DNA of 57,359 nucleotides from Azonexus sp. (GTDB taxonomy: Bacteria; Pseudomonadota; Gammaproteobacteria; Burkholderiales; Rhodocyclaceae). Every line of letters starts with the position of its first letter. Position 1 is the first letter of the stretch. Positions 26,032 to 36,720 of this stretch are shown here, in pieces. Below the pieces are notes generated by a model. It did no database searches, was not told where the DNA came from, and saw only the letters and a program-made list of their open reading frames with translations. The stretch spans positions 1-57,359 of the forward strand of contig JAVBXO010000068.1 of the NCBI GenBank assembly GCA_030824535.1, in the 5' to 3' direction. The position numbers and the translations under genes were made by a program.

Positions 26032-26712
26032 TCACTTCGGCCGCTGACTGAAAAATTTCAGCGGCTTGGCTGCGCCCGACTTGGCGATTCCGGATTGTGG
26101 CACCGGGATAGCCTTGCGCTGCCGTTCGCGGACGCGCCAGCCGAGCAGCAGGGTGACAGCGATGGCATAGGCCAGCGGCCAGAGCAGGGCCGTCGCTTTG
26201 ACCAGCCAGAAGTAATGCACACAGGCAATGATCGCCAGCGGATAGATGCTGCGATGCAGTTCCTGCCAGCGCCGTCCGCCCAGCCGGCGGATGGCCCATT
26301 GGTTCGAGCTCGCGGCCAGTGGAAGCAGCAGCACGAAGGCGGCAAAACCGGCCGTGACGAAGGGGCGCTTGAAAATATCCCGGGCAATGGCGTCGACCGC
26401 AAATTCGTGATCAAAGCCAATGAAAGCCAGGAAGTGCAGCAGCGCGTAGAAGAAACAGAACAGTCCGAGCATGCGCCGCAGGCGCGTCAGCCAGGGCAGG
26501 CCGGAGATCACCCGCAAGGGCGTGACACAGAGCGTGATGACCAGCAGGTTGATCGTCCAGGTGCCGGTCCAGCGTTGCACATATTCCACCGGATTCGGCC
26601 CGAAATTACCGCTCCACGCGGCGTGCAGCAAAGGCGCCAGCGGCAGCAGGCAAATGGCAAACAGTGCGATCTTGATCAGCGCGAGCTGGCGTGGGTTGGG
26701 GGTAAAGCTCAT
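26032..26712 (-). CDS. msrQ: Heme-binding membrane subunit MsrQ
   Basis: MsrQ is a haem b membrane protein that passes electrons from the quinone pool or a flavin reductase to MsrP for repair of oxidised methionine in periplasmic proteins. The 226-residue product has about six membrane helices (LIKIALFAICLLPLAPLL onward). Candidate haem His residues are in YALLHFLAFIG near 92, LHRSIYPL near 152 and CVHYFWL near 164. The C-terminal tail is basic. It lies 2 bases after msrP. Convergent bioC ends at the adjoining base. Confidence 0.92.
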   Translation of the reverse strand: MSFTPNPRQLALIKIALFAICLLPLAPLLHAAWSGNFGPNPVEYVQRWTGTWTINLLVITLCVTPLRVISGLPWLTRLRRMLGLFCFFYALLHFLAFIGFDHEFAVDAIARDIFKRPFVTAGFAAFVLLLPLAASSNQWAIRRLGGRRWQELHRSIYPLAIIACVHYFWLVKATALLWPLAYAIAVTLLLGWRVRERQRKAIPVPQSGIAKSGAAKPLKFFSQRPK

Positions 26713-26714
26713 GG

Positions 26715-27665
26715 TCAGAAATACTTTCTCAAATCCATGCCGGCGTACATGCCGGCCACCTGTTCAGCATAGCCGTTGAAGGGCAGGGTCTTGCGCTTGA
26801 AAAATTCGCCCAGCCGCCGTTCCTGGCTCTGGCTCCAGCGCTTGTGCGGGACGTCGGGATTAACGTTGGAATAAAAGCCATATTCGTCCGGGCCGGCCTT
26901 GGTCCAGACGGTCGCCGGCTGCTTTTCAACAAAGCGGATGCGGACGATGGATTTTGCACCCTTGAAGCCATATTTCCACGGGAAAACGATACGGATTGGT
27001 GCGCCGTTCTGTTTCGGCATGGCCTCGCCGTACATGCCGACCGCCAGAAGGCTCAGGGGATGGCGGGCTTCATCGAGGCGCACGGCTTCCATGTAGGGCC
27101 AGTCGAGGAAGGGCAGACGGACAAAAGGCATCTGCTCGGGGTCGGCCAGGCTCCAGAATTCAACAAATTTGGCATTGCCCGTTGGCTCGACCCGTTTCAG
27201 GATTTCGCTGAAAGGGATGCCGACCCAGGGTATCACCGCACTCCAGCCTTCGACGCAACGCATGCGGTAGATGCGCTCTTCCAGTGGCGCCCATTTCAGG
27301 ATGTCTTCGAGGGCATAGGTCCGGGGCGTTTTGACTTCGCCGTCGATGGTCACGCTCCATGGTGCAGTGCGCAGACGATGGGCGTTTTTCGCCGGGCTAT
27401 CCTTGTCCGGGCCGAATTCGTAGAAATTGCCATAGCTGGTGACATTGGACTGCGCGGTGATTTTTTCATCGCGCGTCGACAGCGGGCTGCTTTGCAGGCT
27501 GGCAAAAGGTTTTTCGCTGGTGGCCGCCGCCGAGGTGCTTAGTCCGGGCAGAGCCAGCGTGCCGAGGCCGGCGGCAAAGCGGGCGAGAAACTGCCGGCGT
27601 TGCGTGTAGAGCGTCTCGGTGGTGATTTCTGATGGCAGGATGTCCGGCCGGTGGCGTATCAGCAT
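26715..27665 (-). CDS. msrP: Periplasmic methionine sulfoxide reductase MsrP (molybdoenzyme)
   Basis: MsrP reduces methionine sulfoxide in envelope proteins using a molybdopterin cofactor. The ATG at 27665, after GGGAGAAG, gives 316 residues with a Tat signal ([13 protein letters not shown]) ending near residue 45. The molybdenum-ligand Cys is in [15 protein letters not shown] near 145. Other typical segments are [13 protein letters not shown] and [11 protein letters not shown]. Upstream codons lack a signal-like start. It needs Moco, consistent with mog at 5.6 kb. It is cotranscribed with msrQ. Confidence 0.95.
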   Translation of the reverse strand: MLIRHRPDILPSEITTETLYTQRRQFLARFAAGLGTLALPGLSTSAAATSEKPFASLQSSPLSTRDEKITAQSNVTSYGNFYEFGPDKDSPAKNAHRLRTAPWSVTIDGEVKTPRTYALEDILKWAPLEERIYRMRCVEGWSAVIPWVGIPFSEILKRVEPTGNAKFVEFWSLADPEQMPFVRLPFLDWPYMEAVRLDEARHPLSLLAVGMYGEAMPKQNGAPIRIVFPWKYGFKGAKSIVRIRFVEKQPATVWTKAGPDEYGFYSNVNPDVPHKRWSQSQERRLGEFFKRKTLPFNGYAEQVAGMYAGMDLRKYF

Positions 27666-27712
27666 GGTGCTTCTCCCAGGGTGTTTCCCCTTGGTCGTGC
27701 GGCAGGGCAAAA

Positions 27713-27718
27713 ATCTTA
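27713..27718 (-). promoter_or_regulatory. Putative -10 of the msrPQ promoter
   Basis: On the minus strand TGTAAGAT gives a TG-preceded -10-like TAAGAT (27713-27718), 48 bases upstream of the msrP ATG. No convincing -35 is seen. Confidence 0.3.
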
Positions 27719-27797
27719 CAGTGCTCGCGTTGCGAACTACCTGAGTCTGACCGGTGCTGCCGGGCGTGGTTCGCCTGACGGCATGGCGTGAATGAAA

Positions 27798-27817
27798 AGA
27801 CCGCCCGTGGGCGGTCT
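27798..27817 (-). terminator. Terminator after the CBS-domain gene
   Basis: AGACCGCCC at 27798-27806 pairs perfectly with GGGCGGTCT at 27809-27817. Read on the minus strand it is followed by TTTCATT and lies 29 bases after the CBS gene stop. The T-run is short and the two-base loop needs to open, so efficiency is uncertain. Confidence 0.6.
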
Positions 27818-27845
27818 GCTGAATGGTCACTGCGGCTGAGCAGGA

Positions 27846-28277
27846 TTAGCCGGCGATATAGCGTTCGAGTTGCTCGATCAGGAATTGCTGCGAGCTGATG
27901 GTGGCCTTGACCAGGTCGCCAATCGAAACGACGCCGACCAGCTTGCCTTCATCGTCGAGCACCGGCAAATGGCGGAAATGCTTTTCCGTCATCAGCGCCA
28001 TGCATTCGTCGAGGGTGGCGGAGGGGCTGACATAGGCGACGCGATCACTCATGATCTCGCGCACTTGCGTGTCCTTGGACGCCTTGCCGTGCAGGATGAC
28101 CTTGCGGGCGTAGTCGCGTTCGGAAAAGATCCCGACCAGTTGTCCGCCATCCAGTACCAGCACCGCGCCAACGCCATGCTTGGCCATGATTTCCAGGGCG
28201 TGGAAAACGCTATCGCCGGGAGCGACAACAGCCAGTGGGCCTTGTTTACTTGCGAGTAATTGTTTGAGTGTATTCAT
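27846..28277 (-). CDS. CBS-domain pair protein
   Basis: The 143-residue soluble protein consists of two CBS motifs (about 10-65 and 75-130), which usually bind adenine nucleotides. The ATG at 28277 follows GGAGGAG and is the clear start; an in-frame extension upstream lacks a ribosome site. Recognisable strands are VGAVLVLDGGQLVGIFSERDYARK cut by turns and HLPVLDDEGKLVGVVSIGDL. No enzymatic partner domain is fused and no channel gene is adjacent. A role as an energy or redox sensor is possible but not visible in the sequence. Flanked by terminators on both sides, it is probably transcribed alone. Confidence 0.88.
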   Translation of the reverse strand: MNTLKQLLASKQGPLAVVAPGDSVFHALEIMAKHGVGAVLVLDGGQLVGIFSERDYARKVILHGKASKDTQVREIMSDRVAYVSPSATLDECMALMTEKHFRHLPVLDDEGKLVGVVSIGDLVKATISSQQFLIEQLERYIAG

Positions 28278-28364
28278 GGAATGCTCCTCCGTGGTTGGGT
28301 GCGGTGGGGGCAGTCTAGCGGTGCGGTGCACGGCTGCCAAGGGGCATAAATCCGGAAGCACAAA

Positions 28365-28386
28365 AAAGGCAGCCGTAGCTGCCTTT
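28365..28386. terminator. Bidirectional terminator after cytochrome c4 gene
   Basis: AAAGGCAGC (28365-28373) and GCTGCCTTT (28378-28386) form a perfect stem with loop CGTA, with A-run before and T-run after. It ends the cytochrome gene on the minus strand, 24 bases after the stop. Confidence 0.9.
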
Positions 28387-28409
28387 TTGAAGAGGAACTG
28401 CAGGGCGCT

Positions 28410-29045
28410 TTAGCGCAGACCGGCAGCAAACTCCGATACGGCCTTGATTTCTGCGTCAGAGAGCTTGGCGGCAATCGTACGCATCATCTTTTCCGGATCG
28501 TTGGCACGTTCGTCGAGGCGGAAAGCCTTCAACTGGGTTTCGGTGTATTCGGCGTACTGGCCAGCCAGACGCGGATACTGGGCGGGAAGGCCGGCGCCGG
28601 CAGGGCCGTGGCAGCCTGCACAAGCCGGGATACCCTTCTTGAAGTCGCCCTGGCGCCATAGCTTCTGGCCCAGTGCAATCTTGCTTTCATCCTTGGCGGC
28701 AGCTGGCTTCATTGACTGGCTACCAAACCAGGCGGCGACATTTTTCATGTCTTCGTCGGACAGCGCGGCAGCCATACCACCCATGATCGGGTTGGCGCGG
28801 AGAGCGGGCTTGCCGTCGATGGACTTGAAGTTCGACAACTGCTTGGCGATGTATTCGGGAATTTGACCCGCCAGATTGGGATTGGCGGAAGTCGGGCTGT
28901 TACCATCGGCGCCGTGGCAGGCGACACAGATGGTTTCGGCGACGACCTTGCCTTTGGCAGGGTCGGCCTTAGCGTGTGCTTCTTCGGAAGCGTGGGTGGC
29001 GAAACTGGTGGCGAACAGAATTGCCATTGCCGCTGTACGGATCAT
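28410..29045 (-). CDS. Dihaem cytochrome c4
   Basis: Cytochrome c4 carries electrons in the periplasm, commonly to terminal oxidases. The 211-residue protein starts with a Sec signal ([13 protein letters not shown]). Two haem sites are seen, CVACHG near residue 40 and CAGCHG near 142, each followed by a Met ligand region ([18 protein letters not shown]). The two halves are homologous, as expected for c4. It is divergent from engB, with a 108-base shared spacer. A CcsA-type assembly protein is encoded at 41.9 kb, but it is not a neighbour. Confidence 0.92.
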   Translation of the reverse strand: MIRTAAMAILFATSFATHASEEAHAKADPAKGKVVAETICVACHGADGNSPTSANPNLAGQIPEYIAKQLSNFKSIDGKPALRANPIMGGMAAALSDEDMKNVAAWFGSQSMKPAAAKDESKIALGQKLWRQGDFKKGIPACAGCHGPAGAGLPAQYPRLAGQYAEYTETQLKAFRLDERANDPEKMMRTIAAKLSDAEIKAVSEFAAGLR

Positions 29046-29153
29046 TTTCGAACTCCTAATGCGCGTCTATGGGCGCTTTGGCCGGAACGGAAGTTACAAA
29101 CCTGTTATTCTATATCAGTTCCCCTATTTCAAGGCGGGTCTTCCGCGTTTTTT

Positions 29154-29822
29154 ATGCCTCTGTTCCAGAAGGCGGTCTTTCATACGACCGTCGCCAATCT
29201 GCGCGATTTGCCGCGCGATGCAGTATGCGAAGTTGCTTTTGCCGGCCGTTCCAACGCTGGTAAATCCTCAGCCATCAACACCCTGGCCGGCCGTGTCCGG
29301 CTGGCTTTTGTCAGCAAGACGCCGGGACGAACCCAGCATCTGAATTATTTCACGCTCGACGAAGGTAAATATTTTGTCGATCTTCCCGGCTATGGTTATG
29401 CCAAAGCGCCGGAAGAAATCCGTTCGCAATGGGAAGGCCTGATCGGCCCTTACCTGAGCAAGCGCGAACAACTGGCCGGGCTGGTGGTCATCATGGATTC
29501 CCGCCGACCTTTTACCGATCTCGATATTCGTTTGATTGACTGGTTCCGCCCGACCGGTCGACCGTTGCACATCCTGTTGTCGAAGGCTGACAAGTTGAGT
29601 CGCCAGGAGCAGACCAAGGTGCTGAGTTCGGTCAAGGCCGAAATCGCCACCTGGGGTGATGCCGACTTGTATTCGGTGCAGTTGTTTTCGAGCCTGAAAA
29701 AGACCGGTGTCGAGGAAGCGGAAGCGGTTTTGTCGGGCTGGCTGGGCATAGAGCGCAAAAAGAAAGCTCTGGAAAACAAAGGGCCCCCGGATAAGGGGGG
29801 TCCGGGGGCCAAAATGCCTTGA
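29154..29822 (+). CDS. engB: Ribosome biogenesis GTP-binding protein EngB (YsxC/YihA)
   Basis: EngB is an essential GTPase for 50S assembly. From ATG 29154 it has 222 residues. Motifs are G1 GRSNAGKSS near residue 31, G2 region [11 protein letters not shown] near 56, G3 DLPGYGYA near 77, G4 LSKADKLS near 143 and G5 near 175. An in-frame extension to 28863 lies antisense to the cytochrome gene and is rejected. The last 15 residues ([15 protein letters not shown]) are encoded by a GC-rich palindrome and are not part of the usual fold. The start codon has no clear ribosome site. Confidence 0.94.
   Translation: MPLFQKAVFHTTVANLRDLPRDAVCEVAFAGRSNAGKSSAINTLAGRVRLAFVSKTPGRTQHLNYFTLDEGKYFVDLPGYGYAKAPEEIRSQWEGLIGPYLSKREQLAGLVVIMDSRRPFTDLDIRLIDWFRPTGRPLHILLSKADKLSRQEQTKVLSSVKAEIATWGDADLYSVQLFSSLKKTGVEEAEAVLSGWLGIERKKKALENKGPPDKGGPGAKMP
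29782..29810 (+). repeat. GC-rich palindrome encoding the EngB C-terminal tail
   Basis: GGCCCCCGGA (29782-29791) pairs perfectly with TCCGGGGGCC (29801-29810); the loop contains six G. It lies inside the end of engB, 12 bases before the stop. No T-run follows. It could be an inserted short palindrome or a message-end stabiliser. Confidence 0.7.
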
Positions 29823-29829
29823 TAAATTG

Positions 29830-29904
29830 GGTCAAGGCACCCGCTCAGGGAGGTGAAGCGGGAGACAGCGCGTGCCATCTGCCTACTCAGATGCAGGTCA
29901 AGGC
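29830..29904 (+). other. Potential structured RNA region between engB and hemB
   Basis: GGCAC/GTGCC (29836-29840 with 29872-29876) stacks on CCGCT/AGCGG (29841-29845 with 29857-29861), whose loop contains CAGGGAGG. A second hairpin CATCTG/CAGATG follows (29876-29881 with 29888-29893). The nonamer GGTCAAGGC occurs at both borders (29830-29838 and 29896-29904). It may be a hemB leader, an engB 3' end or a processed RNA; I cannot assign a known class. Confidence 0.4.
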
Positions 29905-29935
29905 GAGAAGTTCCGCGCGCTGGCAAACTTTCTGA

Positions 29936-30961
<1,026 letters not shown>

Positions 30962-30981
30962 AGCTGTGCGCTTGGTAAATC

Positions 30982-31003
30982 AAGGGCGGCTGCGGCCGCC
31001 TTT
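30982..31003 (+). terminator. Probable terminator of hemB
   Basis: GGCGGC (30985-30990) pairs with GCCGCC (30995-31000) around TGCG, extended by A-T and one G-T pair, followed by TTTGTCATTTTT. The T-run is interrupted, so strength is moderate. It lies 20 bases after the hemB stop. Confidence 0.65.
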
Positions 31004-31021
31004 GTCATTTTTGCCCGAAAA

Positions 31022-31657
31022 TCACAGTCGACCGCAGAATTGCGGCAAATCGAGGACCGAGGCGAGTTTGACGTCCACGCAAAGTGGCTGGCGTGTGCCG
31101 CTATTGACCCAGACGGTGCGCATGCCCAGTTTCTTCGCCGTCATCAGGTTGGGCAGGCTGTCTTCGACCATGATGCATTGCCGGGGATTCAGGCGCTCGG
31201 CCTTGAGCAGCGTGCGAAACCCCGAAGGCATCGGCTTGGGCTGGAATTTGACGTTTTCCACCGAGTACACCGCAGAAAAGCAGCGTTCCAGACCGGTGAT
31301 GGCGAGAATGGCGTCGGTGTAGTGGCGCGGGGCGTTGGAAAAGAGGATCTTGCGTCCCGGCAGGCGGCGCAGGGTGTGCAGCAGCGCTTTGTCGAAAACG
31401 ACCATGCGCTTGAGGTCGGGGAACTGATGCGTTTCCCACAGGAAGTGCCGGGGATCGGTGCCGTGGTGGCGCATCAGGCCGAGCAGAGTGGCGCCGTAGC
31501 GTTGCCAGTAGTTCTGGCGTACCCGGCTGGCCTCGCGGGTATCGAGCCCCAGGTGCCGTTCGATGTACTCGGTCATCGAGCGGTTGATGTGCGGAAAGAT
31601 GTGCGGGGTCGCGTTGTGCAGCGTGTTGTCGAGATCGAACAGCCAGGTTTTTTGCAT
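31022..31657 (-). CDS. HAD-family pyrimidine 5'-nucleotidase
   Basis: The 211-residue hydrolase has HAD motif I FDLDNTLHNA near residue 7, motif II LFSNAPRHY near 107 and motif IV MVEDSLPNL near 165. The SDT1-like subgroup dephosphorylates UMP and CMP; this is the likely activity. The last six residues, QFCGRL, are encoded by the recurring AATTCTGCGGTCGAC motif (31027-31041 on the minus strand), so this repeat has become part of the reading frame. It starts 17 bases after the argB stop, so the two are probably co-transcribed. Confidence 0.85.
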   Translation of the reverse strand: MQKTWLFDLDNTLHNATPHIFPHINRSMTEYIERHLGLDTREASRVRQNYWQRYGATLLGLMRHHGTDPRHFLWETHQFPDLKRMVVFDKALLHTLRRLPGRKILFSNAPRHYTDAILAITGLERCFSAVYSVENVKFQPKPMPSGFRTLLKAERLNPRQCIMVEDSLPNLMTAKKLGMRTVWVNSGTRQPLCVDVKLASVLDLPQFCGRL

Positions 31658-31674
31658 CGCGCCCCGCGGTCGCC

Positions 31675-32682
<1,008 letters not shown>

Positions 32683-32687
32683 TTAGC

Positions 32688-33158
32688 TCAAGTTTCCTGC
32701 GCAAGCCCCAACAGGCCAATCGCGTCACGATTGCTCCATGAAAAACAGCGTTCTGCGGCTTCCTGCCAGGGCAGCCAGCAGCAGTTGCGGTGTTCGTCGG
32801 GGGCGATTTTGATGGGCAGTTTTTCCGGCACGAGCAGGCTGAAAACATGTTCCTGATTGGTGGTGACGCCAGGTGCGTAGCGATGGCGCCATTCCGGGAA
32901 GATTTCGTAACGGTTGCCCAGCTGCCAGTCGGAGAGTTGGTGCTGGTGGGTGTCAATCCCGGTTTCTTCGGCGACTTCGCGGCGGGCGGTGGCGATCAGC
33001 GTTTCATCGCCCTCGCGGCTACCGGTCACCGATTGCCAGTAGCCAGGATGGGCGGCACGCTCGAGCATCAGGATGTCGAGCGCCGGGGTGTGGATGACGA
33101 CGAGGACGGAGACGGGCTGCTTGGGTGCTGGCGCTGCGTCGCTGGTGGCGAGGTTCAT
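32688..33158 (-). CDS. nudB: Dihydroneopterin triphosphate diphosphatase (Nudix)
   Basis: NudB removes pyrophosphate from dihydroneopterin triphosphate in folate synthesis. The 156-residue protein has the Nudix box GSREGDETLIATARREVAEE (residues about 46-65), which fits the 23-residue pattern, with the PVSVLVVIHT opening strand. The gene commonly follows aspS in proteobacteria, and here it closes the aspS operon. Its ATG overlaps the barstar-like gene stop (ATGA). Together with folA and thyA it covers folate metabolism in this window, though at separate loci. Confidence 0.88.
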   Translation of the reverse strand: MNLATSDAAPAPKQPVSVLVVIHTPALDILMLERAAHPGYWQSVTGSREGDETLIATARREVAEETGIDTHQHQLSDWQLGNRYEIFPEWRHRYAPGVTTNQEHVFSLLVPEKLPIKIAPDEHRNCCWLPWQEAAERCFSWSNRDAIGLLGLAQET

Positions 33159-33580
33159 GCCTTGGGGGTGGGCAGGGAATCGAGATCAAGTCCGGGGGCG
33201 AGGAAGAGTGCCCAGAGTGCCCGTTCCTGTTCGCGCCATTCGTCAGCTGCGGCCTGGAGAACGGCGATCAGGGTGTCGGTGCCTTCTTCGCCAAGCGCCG
33301 CGGTGTTGCCAATGAGCAGGAGCAGCGTCGTTTGCGGCAGGCAGTCGCGGTCGCACAGGCAGTCGTAGAGGGCGTCGAAATTGGCGCCGAAATGTTCGGG
33401 AAGCTGGAGTTGGCGACCCGCCTCTTGCAGCCAGGTCGGGCGATCCGAGGCGGCGCCAGGTTCGATCCGGATGGCGCTCAGGCCGCTGGCGGAAATTTCT
33501 TCCTGAACGGCCGGCAAGCGTTGAGCGGGCAGACGGTAGGGGCCGGCGAGATCGCAACGGCTGAATAGCGGGGTCGCCAA
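33155..33580 (-). CDS. Barstar-family RNase inhibitor
   Basis: The 141-residue protein has the barstar fold: a strand-helix-strand unit with PEHFGANFDALYDCLCD near residue 61, which contains the acidic Asp that blocks the RNase active site. There is no signal peptide, so it acts in the cytoplasm. It starts 3 bases after the secreted RNase gene and overlaps nudB by ATGA. The pair is best read as a secreted RNase with a cytoplasmic antidote that protects the producer. Partner identity is inferred from adjacency and fold. Confidence 0.88.
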   Translation of the reverse strand: MATPLFSRCDLAGPYRLPAQRLPAVQEEISASGLSAIRIEPGAASDRPTWLQEAGRQLQLPEHFGANFDALYDCLCDRDCLPQTTLLLLIGNTAALGEEGTDTLIAVLQAAADEWREQERALWALFLAPGLDLDSLPTPKA

Positions 33581-33583
33581 GGC

Positions 33584-33961
33584 TTACTCCTGGATGCGCC
33601 GGAAACTTTCGTAGTGGTCGGCGGTGTAGTAGAACTCATTGGGCGGATTGCCGCCGCTGATGATGCGTCGCGCGCCACGCGAGCGTTCGCCCGGCGTCTT
33701 GACGGTGTATTCGCGATAGTAGCCGCGACTGGCGCGCGGCAGGCGGCGCTCGAAATTGCGGAATTCGATGCCATCCCGGTCGTAGGGGAAGGGGCCGCCT
33801 TGGCGTATCAGAGCCAGCGCTTGCCGGCCCTCGAAAGGTAGGTCGCGGGCGAAAATCGTGCCGATTTCACCGTTGACCGCAAAAGCCGAGTGGGCGACGC
33901 CGGCCGCGCCAAAAAACGTCAGCCAGAGGATGACGAGCAGGCGCAACCAGCGGTTCGTCAT
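33584..33961 (-). CDS. Secreted guanyl-specific ribonuclease (barnase-like)
   Basis: This 125-residue product carries a signal peptide (residues about 6-28) and a short microbial-RNase domain. Catalytic candidates match barnase: Glu in YYREYTVKTPG near residue 85, Arg in GARRIISGG near 97 and His in YYTADHYESF near 116. RNGIEFRN-like residues (DGIEFRNFERRLP) form the guanine-binding strand. The gene lies 3 bases after aspS and 3 bases before its barstar-like inhibitor. A role in competition or in RNA scavenging outside the cell is possible. Confidence 0.85.
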   Translation of the reverse strand: MTNRWLRLLVILWLTFFGAAGVAHSAFAVNGEIGTIFARDLPFEGRQALALIRQGGPFPYDRDGIEFRNFERRLPRASRGYYREYTVKTPGERSRGARRIISGGNPPNEFYYTADHYESFRRIQE

Positions 33962-33964
33962 AGC

Positions 33965-35764
33965 TTAGGCCTGGTTAACTTCGACTTGCGTTTCGACCTT
34001 CTGACGCAGGCGAACGTGCAGTTCGCGCAGCTGCTTCTCGTCGACCGCCGACGGCGCATCGGTGAGCAGGCACTGGGCGCGTTGGGTCTTGGGGAAGGCG
34101 ATCACGTCGCGGATCGACTCGGCACCAGTCATCATGGTGACGATACGGTCCAGACCGAAGGCCAGGCCACCGTGCGGAGGCGCACCGTACTTCAGCGCGT
34201 CGAGCAGGAAGCCGAACTTGAGCTGCTGTTCTTCCGGACCGATATTGAGTGCCGAGAAGACCTTTTCCTGAACATCGGAACGGTGGATACGCACCGAGCC
34301 ACCGCCGAGTTCCCAGCCGTTGAGGGCAAGGTCGTAAGCCTTGGCCAGGCACTTGCCCGGATCGGTCGCCAGCAGGTCGAGGTGTTCGTCCTTGGGGCTG
34401 GTGAAGGGGTGGTGGCAAGCCGTCCAGCGCTTGGATTCGTCGTCGTACTCGAACATCGGGAAGTCGATGACCCACAGCGGCGCCCACTTGGCGCCAGTGA
34501 CGAAGCCCTTTTCGTGGCCGATCTTGATGCGCAGCGCGCCCAAGGCATCGTTGACGACCTTGGCCTTGTCGGCACCGAAGAAGATCAGGTCGCCGGACTG
34601 CGCGCCAGTGCGTTCAATGACAGCACGCAGCGAGGCTTCGGACAGGTTCTTGACGATCGGCGACTGCAGGCCGGTTTCGTTGATCTGGCTGACGTCGTTG
34701 ACCTTGATATAAGCCAGGCCACGGGCGCCGTAGATGCCGACGAACTGGGTGTAGGCGTCGATCTCGCCACGGGTCAGCGTCGCGCCGCCCGGGATGCGCA
34801 TGGCGGCGATGCGGCCGCCTTCACTGTTGGCAACACCGGCGAAGACCTTGAAAGCGACGTCCTTGAAGGCATCGGTGACTTCAGTCAGCTCGAGCGTGAC
34901 ACGCAGGTCGGGCTTGTCCGAGCCGAAACGGTGCATGGCTTCGGCATAGGTCATGCGCGGGAAGTCGGGCAGATCGACGTTGATCGCTTCCTTGAAGACG
35001 GTGCGGATCAGCGTTTCGGTCAGCGCCATGATTTCGGCCTCGCTCATGAACGAGGTTTCGATATCGACCTGGGTGAATTCCGGCTGGCGATCAGCGCGCA
35101 GATCTTCGTCGCGGAAGCATTTGACGATCTGGTAGTAGCGGTCGTAACCGGCGACCATCAGCAGCTGCTTGAACAGTTGCGGCGATTGCGGCAGGGCGAA
35201 GAACTGGCCTGGATGAACGCGTGACGGCACCAGATAATCGCGGGCGCCTTCCGGGGTCGACTTGGTCAACATCGGTGTTTCGATATCGATGAAGCCGTTG
35301 TCGTCGAGGAAGCGACGGAAAGCGCGGGAGGTCTTGTAGCGCAGCATCAGGTTGTTCTGCATCTGCGGGCGACGCAGATCGATGACGCGATGCAGCAGGC
35401 GGACGTTTTCGGTCAGATTTTCGTCATCGAGCTGGAAGGGCGGGGTTACCGAGGGATTGAGTACTTCGATCTCGTGACAGAGGATTTCGATCTCGCCGGA
35501 AGCTAGGTTGGCGTTGGTCGTACCGGCCGGGCGCGGACGAACCTTGCCAGTAATTTTCAGGCAGAACTCGTTGCGGACGGATTCGGCAATCTTGAAAGAC
35601 TCGGCACGATCCGGGTCGCAAACGATTTGGGCCAAGCCTTCGCGGTCGCGCAGGTCAATGAAGATGACGCCGCCGTGGTCGCGACGACGGTGGGCCCAGC
35701 CGCATAGGGTAACGATCTGCCCGTCGAGGGCGGCATTGAGTTGTCCGCAGTAATGGGTACGCAT
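33965..35764 (-). CDS. aspS: Aspartyl-tRNA synthetase
   Basis: AspS charges aspartate onto tRNA. The 599-residue protein is the bacterial class II form: N-terminal OB fold (about 15-105, [15 protein letters not shown]), catalytic core with motif 2 [17 protein letters not shown] near 215, the inserted GAD domain around 290-420, and motif 3 [10 protein letters not shown] near 530. Whether it also charges tRNA-Asn cannot be told from sequence. It lies 20 bases after DUF502 and leads directly into the RNase-barstar pair. Confidence 0.97.
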   Translation of the reverse strand: MRTHYCGQLNAALDGQIVTLCGWAHRRRDHGGVIFIDLRDREGLAQIVCDPDRAESFKIAESVRNEFCLKITGKVRPRPAGTTNANLASGEIEILCHEIEVLNPSVTPPFQLDDENLTENVRLLHRVIDLRRPQMQNNLMLRYKTSRAFRRFLDDNGFIDIETPMLTKSTPEGARDYLVPSRVHPGQFFALPQSPQLFKQLLMVAGYDRYYQIVKCFRDEDLRADRQPEFTQVDIETSFMSEAEIMALTETLIRTVFKEAINVDLPDFPRMTYAEAMHRFGSDKPDLRVTLELTEVTDAFKDVAFKVFAGVANSEGGRIAAMRIPGGATLTRGEIDAYTQFVGIYGARGLAYIKVNDVSQINETGLQSPIVKNLSEASLRAVIERTGAQSGDLIFFGADKAKVVNDALGALRIKIGHEKGFVTGAKWAPLWVIDFPMFEYDDESKRWTACHHPFTSPKDEHLDLLATDPGKCLAKAYDLALNGWELGGGSVRIHRSDVQEKVFSALNIGPEEQQLKFGFLLDALKYGAPPHGGLAFGLDRIVTMMTGAESIRDVIAFPKTQRAQCLLTDAPSAVDEKQLRELHVRLRQKVETQVEVNQA

Positions 35765-35784
35765 GAAACTTTCCGTGGGGTTGC

Positions 35785-36414
35785 TTAGATATTGGTTACG
35801 ACGCGAGGGTGTGGCGGCGGCGCCACGACACCCATCGAAATAATATATTTGAGGGCTTCATCGACAGTCATGTCGAGTTCTACCACATCCTTGGTCGACA
35901 TCATCAGGAAGAAACCTGAGGTCGGATTGGGGGTAGTCGGAACATACACGCTGACATAGTCACCAGTCAGATGGTTGACTATGTCGCCACCCGGTTGGCC
36001 GGTCAAAAAGGCTACTGTCCAGCAACCTGCCCGCGGGTATTGAACCAGCATGGCTTTGCGAAAGGCGTTGCCGTTAGGCGAGAACAGGGTATCGGAAACC
36101 TGCTTGACGCTGTTATAGACCGAGTTGACCACCGGAATGCGGGCAAGCAGCTTTTCCCACCAGCCCACCAGCTTTTGACCGATGAAATTGGCCGCCAGCA
36201 GGCCCGTGATGAAAATCATCCCCAGTGTCAGGACTGCGCCGGCACCGGGAATGGCGAAGCCGAACAGAGTCTGGGGATGGATTGAGGCGGGAAGAAGGCG
36301 CAGCGACTGGTCGAGGGTGCTGACGATCATCGACAGCACCCAGCCAGTGATGACCAGCGGTACCCAGATCAGCAGACCGGTAATGAAATAACGCTTGATT
36401 AGCTGGCCACGCAC
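35785..36414 (-). CDS. DUF502 inner-membrane protein
   Basis: The 209-residue protein has two membrane helices ([18 protein letters not shown] near residue 10 and a second near 50-75), then the DUF502 core [18 protein letters not shown] and [16 protein letters not shown]. The GTG at 36414 with AAGGAAG upstream is preferred; the longer frame runs through fmdB. It overlaps the fmdB 3' end by 16 bases. The fmdB-DUF502-aspS order is common in betaproteobacteria. Function is unknown. Confidence 0.88.
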   Translation of the reverse strand: MRGQLIKRYFITGLLIWVPLVITGWVLSMIVSTLDQSLRLLPASIHPQTLFGFAIPGAGAVLTLGMIFITGLLAANFIGQKLVGWWEKLLARIPVVNSVYNSVKQVSDTLFSPNGNAFRKAMLVQYPRAGCWTVAFLTGQPGGDIVNHLTGDYVSVYVPTTPNPTSGFFLMMSTKDVVELDMTVDEALKYIISMGVVAPPPHPRVVTNI

Positions 36415-36650
36415 GATGAGCAGCTTCCTTCGCCAGTCTGGCAGGGAGGGGGGGCACTTTTCTGCTGGCTGCCCTTGAAGTCGGTGGCATACCAGCCACT
36501 GCCTTTGAGCTGAAAGCCGGCAGCCGAGAGCAGCTTGCTGTAAGTTTCCTTGCCGCATTCCGGACAAGTAGTCAGCGTGGCATCACTCATCTTTTGCAGA
36601 TGTTCCTTCTGGAAGCCACAGGAATCGCAACGATATTCGTAGATCGGCAT
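36399..36650 (-). CDS. FmdB-family zinc ribbon protein
   Basis: The 83-residue protein has the FmdB ribbon: MPIYEYRCDSCG near the start and CPECGKETYSKLL near 34 form two CxxC zinc knuckles. The middle and C-terminus are low in structure, ending in a Cys pair (CSSC). GGAGG lies six bases before the ATG and a TATAAT -10 box 22 bases upstream, so it is first in the fmdB-to-nudB operon. The family is called a putative regulator, but no target is known here. Confidence 0.92.
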   Translation of the reverse strand: MPIYEYRCDSCGFQKEHLQKMSDATLTTCPECGKETYSKLLSAAGFQLKGSGWYATDFKGSQQKSAPPPCQTGEGSCSSCVAS

Positions 36651-36671
36651 CAGAATCCTCCAAAACCTTGA

Positions 36672-36677
36672 ATTATA
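36672..36677 (-). promoter_or_regulatory. -10 box of the fmdB-DUF502-aspS-RNase-barstar-nudB operon
   Basis: A perfect TATAAT on the minus strand lies 22 bases before the fmdB ATG. The -35 region is poor (ATATTG at 16 bases). It is in the 70-base spacer after pilD, so the aspS operon probably starts here. Confidence 0.6.
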
Positions 36678-36720
36678 ACTGAGAGCTTGCTGCCAATATA
36701 TTCGGGCGCAACTTCCTGTT

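Noticed and set aside
33890-35224. 444-residue plus-strand frame opposite aspS
   Set aside because: Antisense of the synthetase gene with no domain pattern and no promoter or ribosome site.
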